Shown piece after piece: positions 45,509-57,996 of a DNA stretch of 64,000 nucleotides. How positions within the stretch are numbered: position 1 is the first letter of the stretch; each line of letters opens with the position of its first letter. Under the pieces are notes generated by a model. It saw nothing but the letters and a program-made list of their open reading frames with translations, was not told the origin of the DNA and did not search any database. The stretch covers positions 434,001 to 498,000 of the forward strand of contig JAKZZE010000023.1 in the NCBI GenBank assembly GCA_024220505.1, in the 5' to 3' direction. The position numbers and the translations under genes were made by a program. The DNA comes from Rhizopus arrhizus (taxonomy: Eukaryota; Mucoromycota; Mucoromycetes; Mucorales; Rhizopodaceae).

Positions 45509-46005
45509 CAGTAGGTGGAAAAATGGTCCGGATGTTTTTAAACTATTCATAAATATCGCTACAGCTTTACCAAATCTCAATCAAATTGAGTGAAACAAAC
45601 ATTATTTTGAAGAGAAAACATTATTTTATTTTTAGTATAAATTTGATATGTCACACAGAAGTTCAAAAAGAGTCACAAAAGATCAAACATTTCAGCAACA
45701 TCCGGACCATTTTTCAGGGTGCCCTATAGAATTTTAATTACCCAGATTGTTCAATGTTGCTGACTCAGAAGCCGTCACTTTTGCTTCAGATGATTAATAA
45801 TAAATTAGTTTCATATTAATAATAAGCAAAAAAATTAAATATCTACATTTTTTTTGCTCATTTAGCGTGCTTTTTTCTTCTTTCGTTATTATTGCTGTTT
45901 TATAGAAACATGGTTCGTTCTTTGCCTTTGGATGTACGAGATAACATCGAGTCCTTGCTCGAAACTGGTCATTCTTACTCATCCATCATAAAACGAGTGC
46001 CTGGA
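45509..46005 (+). mobile_element. Tc1/mariner T3(ii), left piece
   Basis: It matches 29565 onward, including the transposase start MVRSLPLD (45911), then stops at 'gtgcctgga', where element B begins. The next bases of T3 ('gtcaagaaaagc') are found 6.76 kb away at 52767. Confidence 0.9.
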
Positions 46006-47701
46006 CACTACGGCGCAAAAAATCTCCGCATTTCGCTTCTTGTAGGCGCAGATTAGCAAAATAAAAATGCGAAAAATGTCGAATTTAGCAAAATTTAAAG
46101 CAAAATTTAAAGCAAAATTGGAGTAACATTGGAATAAATATAATGCTACATGAACTCTCAAACGCTTTCACATAACAATTTAATTGGATGAGGCAGACAT
46201 TTGCTGTTCTGTATATAAGCAGAGTATGGCTATGTTTAAGCAATTATGTCCAGTAAAATGGGTAGGTTTATTATTGTATAGGGCAGTATAAATGGACAAA
46301 TTTAAATGATTTAATAATACGATGCTTTATTTATTTTATTATATTATTCATTTAATATATATTTGAATAAAAAAAAAAGTAATAACAAAAAAAAATAACA
46401 ATAGAAAAGGAATAACAAAAGAAAAGGAATAAAAGAAAAGGAATGCAGAATGAACAGATCCAATACAATCGTATGTCATTACTTACCTGTCCTCGACAAT
46501 ATTCAATGCAACCCATTTAGCAGATTTAATTACTTTCAACAATCTACATTGCAATCTACATTCAACAGAATAATTAATATTTAAACACATGCAATTTTAT
46601 TTCTATTTACCAAAATTGTTTTCCTTTTTTTTTTATCACATGATGGATAATTGTCTTATACAACCATTGTTACTTTTCCTCAAGTCCGTGCGCCTATGCT
46701 TTATTGGGTTTCATAATACTCTATCATCATTGCTGTTATCGTTAATATCATCACAGTCGCTTCATACAAAATCCACATTGCAAAATAAAACAAAGTAGTA
46801 AATCTAATAATAGAACATCAGTTAAGAAAAAATACAGCAAACAATTATACCATTTGTCTTGTTCAAACATACTATCTATACAAGTATGTTGTTGGTTAAG
46901 GTTCAATCTATCTGAAGCAGCATAGAGGTATAATTTTACCTAATATCAACAGCATACACAATATGAAACAACACACCAGCATATATACAAAAGCAGAGGA
47001 TGATAGTTGCGACAAACTGGTCTACAGCATGATAGAGTATTGACTTATACAGCTAGGTTTGCACACTACAGATGAGTCAGTAAAGTGTCAAGGTAAGGAG
47101 CGGAAAGAAATACAAATAAAGATAGAAAAGAAGAGCAAGGATTGTTGCATGTTGTAATGTAGCCATAAGCTAACTTTTCTTTAATTAGTGAACCATTGGT
47201 TAAAAAAAATCTTGTTTGACTAGAAGCTCTCGCAATATTGAAGTAAAAAGAATACTAGAGCTTACTAGAAGCAAAGATAAAAAGAATAGTTTAAAAGGAA
47301 TACAACATTCAACAACTTTATACCCATGCAACATAACTTTTTTTTTTCATTTGTAATGCGTTGACTGTTTGAGCTGATTTAGTTTTAGCTATTTTGTTTT
47401 CAAAACATGGTGCATATCAGCAATAGCTAAAAGTATCAAAAACTGTTAACAAAGTAGAGTAATAATGAATATACGAAAAAAAAAAAAGAAAAGAGCCATA
47501 AAAAAAAATAAAAATAAAATAATGCTTTAAAATCCATGCAAGTTTATTTCATATAATTAACGTCATAGGACCAATGGTATTGAAGAATAATAACTAAGCT
47601 ATAAAAAAGTACCAACATTACCATCATGGAGATCTAGTCATGACAAGACAACTCTAAAACGACTTTAACAAATAATAGCAGAATTTATTTAACAAAAGAT
47701 A

Positions 47702-48006
47702 AAAACTGTGGAATAGGCGTGTTGTTTCTCTCGATTAATAAAATTAAGAATAAATCAAATATCGATGAGTCTCTTGAACCTCTTTATTGATAAGGACGAG
47801 AGAGAGAGCCCATTCATACAAACTACGTCTTAGAATATAACAATATGATTTAGGGTCCGAGGTAGGTACGGTATAAATTGTGGGGCTGTTTATCGTACAT
47901 AGCACGAAGTGCTATATATGATATACAGTCAAATTATTAATTTTAAGAACCTTTGAGTGATCTCACACGACATTAAGGAAATTATTAGAGTAAATACGAC
48001 AAAAAC
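47702..48006 (-). repeat. Solo LTR with TSD inside element B
   Basis: LTR 47707-48001 (295 bp); on minus it reads TGTCGTATTTACTC...CTATTCCACA. aaaac lies at 47702-47706 and 48002-48006. Copy A has the empty site near 17975. Confidence 0.85.
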
Positions 48007-48037
48007 AATAAAAGAAAAAGAAACAATTATATTCTTC

Positions 48038-49128
48038 TCTTTTTATTTTGACGACGAGAAGTAGGACGAGTGCCAGAACGGGTACGACCAAAGGAGAAGG
48101 AGGAGAGGAGAAGCAGCAGAGAACGAGAAGGTAGTTGCGGAAGTTGTACTAAAGTTAATAAAATTTAATCGTTACAATGATAGAGTATATTTGTTTTTAA
48201 AATTAAACATACATGCTAACTTCATTGCTATTTCCTTGTTCTAATTCGTTGGAGGCATCAAGTTCAGGAAGTAGTTCAAGATCAAGATTTTCCTCAGGAT
48301 GTATATCTGTTACGTAGGTGTTCGGCTCTACTACGTTTTTGCAGTGTCTGGTTGTTGGTTTTTAACCAATATAAACATAATGATTAATCAAATGAACGGT
48401 TTTGTATAAAAAAAATACCTTTTTGTTGTGATAATTGTTGTATGACTTTGCTAGCAAAACTTGAGCTCCCCAGCTATTAATACATCTACTTAAAGAGATA
48501 TTTGCTCGTAAAGCAAGTTCTTCAAGCTCTGTGTATGCTGCTTTTTTATAAACAGCCGGAATGTCCTTCCACGATAGTTTGTTTTATCGATACGAGCATC
48601 GGCAAGAAGCTTATTGCTTAAGCTCGTACAAACAACTTGCGTAAATCTATTTAGCTGAGAGTGATATCTTTTGGTTAACAATGCTTTTTGATCCAATGTT
48701 TCATCGGAATCCTCTGGCTTATCCACGAGTCCATTGTTTCTCTCAAGAACGCGTCTATGCAGGCTGCATTGCTATGTCGCCCATCACCCAAGCTTACTGG
48801 AAATCTGGAATATCTCTACGAACGATCTCAAAAGCTGGTAGATTCAATTGGGGAAGTTGTGGTTCGTAGTAGCTGCTGTAATGTATTTTAAGTAAAAACA
48901 TCCAATTAACTCACTTCCTTTTTTTTTCTTTTTTTTTTTTTTTTTACTTTGTGAAGCAGGATAGCTTGTACGAGCGTTTCGCTCAATCATCAGCTTCAAG
49001 TCGTCCATTTGTTGCCGAGCCTCATCTTTCCAGGCTTCGAATTCGCTTCTGAATTCGCTTCTGAAAGCGTCGACTGTTCTTCGATAATTTCGGATTTCGT
49101 AAACAATTTGATCAACGTTGTAAGGCAT
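48038..49128 (-). pseudogene. Coiled-coil/NLS protein gene of element B, broken
   Basis: Starts MPYNVDQIVYEIRNYRR and continues with a coiled-coil-like stretch (FRSEFRSEFEAWKDEARQQM). A donor GT follows at 48947. Further open pieces on minus read, in order, PAFEIVRRDIPDF, DGRHSNAACIDAFLRETMDS, LTKRYHSQLNRFTQVV, SWKDIPAVYKKAAYTELEEL, INSWGAQVLLAKSYNNYHN, then an acidic exon (EENLDLELLPELD) and a basic NLS-like end (RRQNKKRRI). The pieces are in different frames, partly explained by introns (for example 48420-48350) and partly by small indels. Copy A keeps only the last exon. By position it may be an accessory TnpA-like protein (inference); I recognise no named family. Confidence 0.5.
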
Positions 49129-52100
49129 AGCAAAAAGATGTAAAGTTTTAAAAGGTATTAGTTTGATAGAATCAAAATAAACAATGATTATATAACTGCC
49201 TAGAGCTTATATACTTTCATTGTCTATGCATTAACGAATGTACCACGGAATTCCGACTAAATGTTACGTGGTATTTGTTCTTGCCCTTTAATCATTTGTT
49301 GAACTAGCCAAGTGATATCCACATCTCTACTGATAAAATTGTTTAATGTAAACAATGTGTTTAGTTACTCTTTGATTACATTTTCAGTACGACACAGGGT
49401 AAGAAGGAGAAATATGCTACTGCTATACTTCAAAAATAAAGATGTAGACTGATATTAACAAAAACAGAAAAATATGCTTTAATAATTAGCGAGCTTGTTT
49501 TATCTATATTACTTTCTATAAACCCTATTATTAATTGAAGAAAAGTATATCCTGTAATATAATCAATTACTGTATTAAGGAGAAGTTACTTTTTTAGTTT
49601 GTAGTAGCTTGATAAAAAATATCACCATTCCGTGTAAGATATTCATAAGAAATATCGCTTACAGATATTTATACTATAATAGAAATTTGAAAAGAAAATT
49701 CAAAAACCATTTACATGATAATTTAAAAGAAACATAATACTATGACATGTTCTTCTTAAAGTTGTAATCATTACATTGTGCATAAGCGGTCAATAGTCAA
49801 AGAGAAGAAACTACAGTGTAATTTCTCAAGAGATAAGATTTAATGTTTTAACCTCATTTGTTCATTGTTTTTATACCGACTTTAACCGACATACTATAAA
49901 CAACTCTAATCATTTCTAAGCTACAAGATGTCTAGGTCAGCTTTGTTATTAATCTTAGATCATAATGTTCATTACATTGTAATATTTATTATCGGTACTC
50001 ATGTTAAGAATTTAAGGAGTTGATATTTGTATATATTACTACATCAGACTATACACAGCAGTTTTAGGTGACAAATACTAACAGATTTATTATTGTTTTT
50101 ATTTTTTTTAAAAAAAATATAGCGAAATAAAAGAAAAATGAGCTTTATACTTAACTTTAGCCTAGATAGCAATTGTCTCTGATACCAGCAATTCTATATT
50201 AACTTCTGCTTTTTCTATAAGTACTTGTATTTTAGTATTATATTTTCTATACTAAAGGCTATCTGCTATTTACATTTGTAAATTGTAAGATATTAATCAA
50301 CGTTTGTTTACGCCCTATATTAATTTCCACGTTTTGTTTTATTGTTTTTTTTTTTTTTTTTTTTTGGTTTTTACCTACTATGTTCCAAAAATAGCAATGC
50401 ACATGTATTAGATATACGGACCATCTCTAATAATCAGCAATACCCCATACAGATCCATTGACTAATTAGGTAGATTTAGTCAACTAAAGCCAGATAGGCA
50501 TCCTCAGGAACCATAATCTTCATCTGATTTCTACAATAAATACTTCGTACTCTTGTTAATTTCGATTTAAACAATAGTACACTGAGAAGTATAGATACCT
50601 TTAATTATTATTATCTGCTCTTCGTCTCTCTCTTTTTCTCTTTTTTTTTTTCTTTTTTTTTTTAATTACCATCAAAACTCCATCCAAAATATATATCTAA
50701 TCTTCTTATGTATTGCTGTATTCACGTAATTACCCTTCGACTATAGCCCAAATAAATTCTATGCATATGTTTCTATGCTTAAAACCTTTTACAAGAAACT
50801 GTTTTTATACCTTTTGTAGCTGTAATAAAAAAGAATCGTTTTAAGAGTTTTTAAACAAAGCTTCAGGTTTTGTATCTGTTAACAAGTTGCACTGCAAAAT
50901 GATATGTTATTTGACACCTTCCATTATCTCTACAGTGTTACGATGTTGTTAAAGTAATTTATAACCTTATATCCAATATGCTAATCAAATAAGATTTTTT
51001 TCATTATGAGTACTGAACTTGTATGTTTTTTTTTTTTTTCTACCAAATAAAGAGTTTTTCTACTAAACATTTCATAAAGCATAGGACTAAACAGAATGTA
51101 GCTCATATTCTGTAGACATACATTAGACACAATGTATATCAACAAACGATCACTATTTACCTTAAAAAAAAAGCTAATTCTTGTTAAATAATTGTAAAAG
51201 TATGTTGTTCAACTTTCTTCTATAAATCATTAGAATCAAAGGTAAACGGAGTTTTCTTTACCATAACTATTTACTTTTACACTTTCACGGAGCCATGTAT
51301 TAATCGACCATGGTATAATTATAATTCAGGATAAAAGAACGATTTTGATGCAAAGGGGCAAATAACTAGATTAAGGTACAAGATAAATAATAATAGTTTA
51401 ATTGTTAGCAAGTGTTTAGAATAGTAAAAATAATTACGAGCCGTAAGAATTTCGTAGCAGGATTACATGAAGAAAGAAAAGAAGTACAATCGGAAGTTTC
51501 TTGTACGTTTGAAACATTTGTAAGTTATAACGACGTCATCCCAGAGCATTTGCAAACTCGTTTTTTTTTTTTTTTTTTTTTTTTTCTTTTATTATTATTA
51601 TTTTTGAAATTCAGTTTATTTAATTCATGATTACAACAATTGTTAGGTCTATCGTTCTTTAGTAGTCAAACAGATTGAATTCCTTTGGCTTCAGTTAAAC
51701 TGACTATAACAGAGAAAAAGTATAATAACAAAGGACAACCTACTCAAATCAATATTTTTACCCAATGAAGAAGTAATTTATAAACAAAATTACTTTATTG
51801 TATATGGTCTGAATTTGATAATAGTTTATACAACTCTTTTTTATATCTATTACGCATTTATATTCTTCAGTTTATTTCTCCATATTTAATACAAAAAAAT
51901 AAAGATTCACAACTATGACAAATCACTCTCAGTTTAATTAACATAAAATGTTTGTAATGTAACTTGACTAGTAAAAGTATAATGAAGCAGTACTACAATT
52001 GGATACAAAAAAAAGTTACAGCAATCAAAAAATATCTTGTTTAAATTTGCTAAAATAAATAGAACTAACGGTACAGGTGCATTACTGACTTTTTGCCATA

Positions 52101-52763
52101 ATGTTTACATGTCTTCTTTTTCACATTTTAAGTTTCCATTAAAAACATATCAGCTAGAGCACAAGATGTGGAAGTGGTTTAAGATACGACAATTGACAGA
52201 GGCATAAAAAAACGTAAGCTTTGTTCTTTTTTTTTTTATATATATATTTTTGGCAGTATGGAGTTATAAGTTGTCTCTTTCTTTGTTGTTGCAAATTATC
52301 TATTCTAAAAACAACCACAAAATATAGTTCAAGAAAGAAACAAGAAAGAAACAAAAAAGAGAGTCGCAGAACATTTTTTTTTTAAAAAAATAAAAAATTG
52401 TACATAATCTACTTTCTTTGTAATTGCTTAAAAAAACCAATGAAAAGGAATCTTTTTTACGACCATTACAATCATAATGCAGAAAAATGCAAGTTGTGTA
52501 ATATCGGTTCGTTACGTCTTTTAACAGCAAAACTCAGGTTTAATATAGTTTAAAAAGTGATTTTGCCAAGTAGATCCAGCCCATTTCAACATTTACCTGC
52601 AAAAAAAAAAAAAAAAAGTGGAGCAATAAAAATGAATGGAGCGTTTTAAAAAAAAATGCGGAGAACAACCAAAAAATAAACTCAAAAATACACCAGAAGC
52701 ACTGAAAAAAAATGCTTCAAGCAGTATTCGTATCCTTCTACAAGCATTCTTTGCGCCATAGTG

Positions 52764-52861
52764 TGAGTCAAGAAAAGCACCATCAGCGACTATAAGCGAA
52801 GACGGTTTCCTAACCTGGGGCCCCTTAAATCAGGCCGCAAGCCCGAAATTACTGCTACAAC
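52764..52861 (+). mobile_element. Tc1/mariner T3(ii), right piece
   Basis: Continues T3 exactly where 46005 stopped (VKKSTISDYKRR) for about 95 bp, then is cut by T4(ii) at TA 52862-52863. Confidence 0.85.
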
Positions 52862-52863
52862 TA

Positions 52864-53265
52864 CAATGGCCAGCAAAACCGTTCGCACAAAACGTAGGTT
52901 TTCTTTCTGCACCTTTTGCGACATATCACTCTTACTAAGCGCTACCTATAATACATATTGCCTAAAAGTACAAACCCATGGCTTTCTGATGACGTATAAT
53001 ACGTCACCCTAAGCGCACCCTAACCAGTACTACGGACAATCAAAACTCAAAGGTACATTCGAACGGTTTTGCGGCCGTATGTTTTGAAATCAAAATGTGT
53101 TAGAATAAGTTTATTTAATATCCAATACAAAGGCCATCAGCCTCAATAACTGCACGGCATCGCTCTGGCATACTTTTAATAAACTTTTGGAGTCCTCCAG
53201 CCGTGATTTGGTACCAAGTGTGTCCTATACGGTCTCATAGCTCATGTATACCACATGGAGGACAG
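52864..53265 (-). mobile_element. Tc1/mariner family T4, second copy, internally deleted
   Basis: Starts CAATGGCCAGCAAAACCG. The TIR runs to an inverted inner box (cgaacggttttgcggccg near 53060-53078). It is followed by the transposase C-terminus on minus and ends where a solo LTR begins. Confidence 0.75.
53115..53265 (-). pseudogene. C-terminal fragment of T4 transposase
   Basis: Reads GIHEL-stop-DRIGHTWYQ, then KSMPERCRAVIEADG and a stop at 53115-53117. Typical Tc1 C-terminus; a Trp codon has become TGA. Confidence 0.7.
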
Positions 53266-53610
53266 TGTCATGTTTTGACATGTCAATAAGATACTTTCTT
53301 ATCATTCTGTACTAAATCTTTACAAATGAGTTTGAATAAGAATAGAAGCTGATAATTATCACTACCTTGAACAGCCAAGTTTCACTTTCATCTCAACAGT
53401 TGATTATTACTATCAGCAGCTTATAAATTTTTTCTTATACATGTCAAATCATATCGGTCGTAACTATTTTTTGCCATCTAATCTCAGGTCTTGCTCAACT
53501 AATATAAATATCCTTGAAATCTTTCTTTAATAGAAAGCATTCGACTTTAGAACTATTGTTCAGTCTCGTTAATTCTTCTTTGTCCTATTTTTTATACTTA
53601 AAACACTTTA
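53266..53610 (+). repeat. Diverged solo LTR of the Gypsy-1 family
   Basis: 345 bp, starts TGTCATGTTTTGACATG like the Gypsy-1 LTR and ends 'acacttta' instead of 'acacttca'. It abuts the first preserved codons of gene G1, so it may have removed the G1 5' end. Confidence 0.85.
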
Positions 53611-54617
53611 GTTATGAAAATGATCCTAAGCGGCCTGTCCTGGTGCATTTGAGTGTGGTTCGGAATGATCCCACAACTTTTAAACGCTACTTAACTGGAT
53701 ACTCAGCTCTGGATCTTAAGGAAGCAGAAGAAACAAAATCTGAACTTGGTAAACACTGAACGATTATATGTTAGTCGACATATTTTGACGCTAAAATTTT
53801 AATTCAGCTTCAGGACGACAAGTAATCATGTTTCTGAATGAGGTTTATAAAACTACCAATCCTCAAAATGAAGCAGTCAATTGCCTTCAAGAAATTGAAA
53901 ACAAAGAAGTTTACGAGTCAGTCATTTCGAAAACTGAATGCATGAGCAAGAAGTCTGAAATAGCATTTGCAACTTGGTGTTCTAAAAGAAAGGTTAATTT
54001 TATGGGTGTGCCATTTACTAGGAAAAGGATTAGAGAGTCGAATAAGCGCTGTAGGAAACTTTACGTAATGAAAAATGAATTTAGAGGTAACACACTATTG
54101 GCATTTTGAAGAATTACCATTATTTATTCTCTGTTGTTAGAGGGTATTGTAGAAACCATCACTACTTCTATTCCACGCTATCAAAACTACATAAACTTTT
54201 TAAAAAAACAAGGACGCACCATCATTGGGCATGCCAGGAAGTCTATTGATAGCAATGATGAAAAAAAAACAGAAAAATACTTTTAAATAGCATGGTGCAG
54301 CGCTTAAAAGAAAGATCTTTATGTGACATGGTCTTTGTGTCATGGTCTTGTTCGGCCGACGCTAATTTTTCTTCAAGAGATATGAATGACAGCACTGATT
54401 TGCTAAATGAATTGACAGGTGTAGATGGAGACACTCAATGTAAGACGTATTATATTTGTAAATATGTGAATAATTATCAACAACATGACTAATACTAATA
54501 TTTTTCTTAGCGATGATTTCTTATATCAATTCATCTGAAACAGACGTTTGTCTCGTAGCCATAGATTTCGCAGGACTGTCTACAAACATAGGCGATTTAC
54601 AAAACTTTTTTAAGTAA
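53611..54617 (+). pseudogene. G1: serine-recombinase-like multi-exon gene, 5' truncated, frameshifted
   Basis: Exons 53611-53748, 53808-54086, 54141-54439 and 54511-54617 join at GT-AG sites in a consistent phase and end at TAA 54615-54617. Order: SYENDPKRPVLVHL, then FATWCSKRKVNFMGVPFTRKR, SIPRYQNYINFL, RTIIGHARKS, LCDMVFVSWSCSADANFSSRD, and C-terminal DVCLVAIDFAGLSTNIGDLQ. The H/Y-A-R-K-S box followed about 100 residues later by a hydrophobic strand and 'DFAGLSTN..DL' resembles the catalytic core of serine recombinases (IS607/resolvase type), where DRLxR stands in place of DFAGLS. This is inference. A frameshift lies at a nine-A run (54261-54269). G2 at 60394-61315 is a paralogue. Confidence 0.55.
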
Positions 54618-56060
54618 GCTAAATTGCATACAAACAAACCAGCTTTAGTCGCACTTCTAATACTCTTTGCTAGTATTCACAAAAAACTAACGACAGTTAT
54701 AATTGACACATTACTTTATGACAACAAATTTCACGAATTCAAGAGAGAGGCTGTATTGAATGATCCAACAACTTTATCGTCTTTTGATTGTAGATCAAAA
54801 CCAGTTCAAAGATCCATGAAAGTCTAAATACTTAACTGTTATTCTATATTTATCATTAAGCTTGGCAGATATTCATATAATACTCAAGTTTTGAAAAATG
54901 TTTAAATATGTAACTAATTATATCTTACTTTAAAATTTTTTAATAATTTTATTAAATAATATTTTAATTTGAATGCAAATTATAATTATGAATTAAATAT
55001 TATTTAAAATAGAACAAGTAACCAACATTTCAATTATGGATAAAAAGGCAACATTGTATTTATGCCTTATGATTAGTGTAACATTGATATAAAATAGTAA
55101 TTCTAAATGTTCTTCTTTATTTATACCAAAAAAGTCATCCTATTCAAAATTTGCATATTCTTATGACTTTAAGCTAAATCCAGTCCCTATTAGGCAATAT
55201 GACTATAGCTAGGTGATACTACGGGGGTCAATAATATATTGGATGATAATTATAATAGAAACTAGTGGAGTCAAATAAAATATCACACCCGTCGAGATTT
55301 TTCTCAAATTTTTGAAAAAAAAAAAAAATTTAAAAAAAAAATTCACTTCAAACTCACACCCTTGATTTATTCATATTTATACTATATTTGGTAACTGTTT
55401 TTATCTGAGTTTGCCCCCCCCCCTTTGCAGGAATCCCAGTATACTGGCTGTTCCAGGAAGGCTAGACCAGGCATACTGCCCCAGACATACTACCCCAGGT
55501 TTGCTGCTCCAGGTAGGATTTCCTGCTTCTGGCAAAAGCTATACCGGAATTCCTTCACCAATACGATATTCTGATGACTCTGGCTTGAACTTAATACCTT
55601 TTGACTTTCTCTGTATGGCTCTTGACAGATATATAAAGCACGGTGTAGCCACAAGAGACCACTATACAATAAGAGACTTAGTATTATTAATAATATTTGC
55701 TATATTTAAACACTTACTTTGTAAACGACCCAGTTTGATTACTGCTTTGTGCTTGATAAGAAAAAGTTTAGTGATGTAACAACATATAAACAAAAGTATT
55801 AAAATGTACCTTCTCAAAAGAAAAAAAAAACTATATGGTCATCATAAGTTTAGCTACACACTAGAAAACAAACCTAAGCTAAAGGCGCTATTAAAATTAG
55901 ATGTCCAAAGAAACTATTTACTAACATTTACATGAGACATACTAGCTAATAAAGATTCAAATAAGGAGGTGGTGTTCACAAAAATTTAAATTTAAAAGAA
56001 AAGAGATAAAATATATTTTTTAAAAAATATTCTAAGTCCTTTTTTTACTACAATTTTACA
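54618..56060. other. Unassigned interval, no gene recognised
   Basis: AT-rich, with short ORFs only. An ORF at 55411-55779 contains GFPASGKS by chance or as a relic, in a stretch of repeated 'ccccag' motifs; I do not call it a gene. 55940-56060 may hold the promoter of the next ORF. Confidence 0.4.
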
Positions 56061-57493
56061 ATGGGAAAAACAAATCCAAGACCTTACAAGGAAGTAAAAA
56101 TAAACCTTCAATTAGTACATCGTTGTAATCATGCAGGCTGTACTAAATCGTATATGAGTCGCTCGGCACTCAAAGCTCATATTCGACATAAACACAGAGT
56201 TAATACTGATGATATTCAGGTATATGCAGCATCTATTGCAGACGATCATGTCAGCTCTCCTGATGATATGGACTACAGCGCTTCATGGGACGCAATATCC
56301 GAGTATGAATCAGAAGATGAAAAAAGTGAACAAGGTAATGTATTGGAGTACAGTGATGATGAAGATGAAAGTGAGGATGAGGAAAATGAAGAAAGGGAAA
56401 TCATCGACAATATTATGGCCAATCGTCAAAATATTCTTGATTTAAATGACAATGACTGGGAGCAAAACATCAGCGATGGAAATCCTTTTGAAAACACCCA
56501 GACTATGATCATGAAGTGCCTTTTTAATGGGTACTCAAGTCTTTTATCAAGAAGCCAGTTAAAAACTTTGCTGTATGGCGTTAACAAAATTGTTGATTTG
56601 GCTGTGGAAAGCACCAAGGCCAACAAACCCTTCACCATGCCTTCAGCAAATACAATTATGAAGTCTGAGACAGGCAAAAAGTATGATGGGCCATCAATCA
56701 CTACCACCACTATTGAACATACGGTGATAGTTAAAAATAAAGAAAAAGTAAGCAAGTGCAGTGCCAACATGCCCTCTGAGCACTTAAAGCTGTCATTGAC
56801 CAATCCTCGGATCAGTAAATACCTCAGTGCTTTACCAGACCGTACTGAGGGAGTATCGAAAAATTTGACAACAGGTGAAAAATGGAAAAGCCATCCTCTG
56901 TTCCAGCCACCCCAAATTACTATTCGTAATATAGACTTCTGGATTGGTGATGTTGTTGAGTTAGATGATTCGCTTTACTATTTTTTGATCCAATCTTTTT
57001 TTGTAAAGATGGTATTAATCAAGTAGATGGATATTTTGTTGTGAAAAAGGATGACATGTATATGATATTACCAGAGCTTAGTATGGTCCCGCAAGATAAA
57101 ATGAGTGCTGTACTGGATAAACAATTGATTGCTTCTAATAACTGCTTTTCAATGTTCAATGGCTCCCCTTGTCCTCTTCCAAACCACTTGCAAAATCTTT
57201 TATTTCAAGTCAATGATTCGAAAGTTAAAAAATCCAACAAGATTGATAACAAATATTTGAAGGTTGTAATTATCCCCATCATTTTTTTTACTGATGACAC
57301 TTCTGGAGGCTCTTCGAAACAGCATATTCCATATGAAAGCTGGTCAATGACGTACGCCGCCCTTCCTCTTGAGGAACGTGGCCGCAGAGAAAATACAATG
57401 TTCATAGGCTGCGCTCCGAAAAGTGATGGTATTAATGCTATGCATTTTATTCCTGCTCTGGTTGCCGACATGAAAGCTCTTGGGAGTATGTAA
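56061..57493 (+). pseudogene. Z: C2H2 zinc-finger protein with DDE-like region, transposase relic
   Basis: The first ORF (321 aa) starts MGKTNPRPYKEVKINL, with a C2H2 finger (CNHAGC...HIRHKH, about residues 18-43) and an acidic stretch (YSDDEDESEDEENEE). A frameshift at a seven-T run (56996-57002) shifts to the frame of 57041-57493, which is open across the junction (CKDGINQVDGYFVVKK). That part has IIPIIFFTDDTSGGSSKQ, then ESWSMTYAALP and HFIPALVADMKAL. The pattern hydrophobic-P-hydrophobic-DDTSG is reminiscent of the first catalytic Asp of fungal EnSpm/Plavaka-type transposases (inference, moderate to low). It breaks off at 57493 where an inverted-repeat arm starts, so the C-terminal half is missing. 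Confidence 0.5.
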
Positions 57494-57996
57494 AAGATAC
57501 GATGCAAGGGGATTCCGGTCCGGGTACCTGTCCTACGTAAGATCTAATTATGGTAATCGATGCGCCCGAATTTTCCGGATCGAATGGTATAACTTTAATG
57601 ACCGCCACATGTAAACTCAGCTCGTAAATCGCATAATATCGATAAAAAACTACCTTTGACGGACTAAAAAAGAAGGATTGCGTGCCCGCTGTTTGTTGCA
57701 CAAAGACATCCATTACCTCAAACGATTCAAATAATTTTTTCGCTTCTAACGATGGTATTTTCGAAGCAACCACTGTACCACCCGATAAGCTACGGTCATT
57801 CAAAGACGAAAAAACTATTTGGCTGACCGTCAAGTAAGATTACGGCGTGATTGCAGACCGGATACTGCCCATATTTGAGACTTACGCCCAATTATGGATC
57901 CATTTAATTATTCTGCACCAAATGATGATACATGTGAAACGATTACAATAGTATTTAGGAAGTATGAACTTCCAAACACTAAAACGCCGCATCGAT
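57493..57996 (+). repeat. Left arm of a ~500-bp inverted repeat
   Basis: Complement of 59428-59941 with few differences. On minus it contains an open frame without ATG (SQIVFSSLNDRSLSGG...PGPESPCIVSF). On plus a short ORF MDPFNYSAPNDDTCE starts at 57896. Both are present in the other arm. Function unknown. Confidence 0.8.

Larger units (their letters stand above)
46006..52763 (+). mobile_element. CACTA-like element B, complete, inside T3(ii)
   Basis: 6758 bp. The left end is CACTACGGCGCAAAA and the right end is the complement of CACTATGGCGCAAAG. It interrupts T3 with flanks gga and tga, fitting a 3-bp duplication with one change; CACTA/EnSpm elements make 3-bp duplications (family knowledge). 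Copy A (10201-19726) is the shorter inverted relative. B holds one broken spliced gene on minus (48038-49128) and a solo LTR (47707-48001). No DDE transposase is recognisable, so either it is non-autonomous or its proteins are too diverged to see. Confidence 0.75.

Noticed and set aside
55411..55779. 122-codon ORF with Walker A-like GFPASGKS
   Set aside because: No downstream Walker B or other NTPase motif, the start lies in a C run, and the region looks like 'ccccag' repeats; probably chance.
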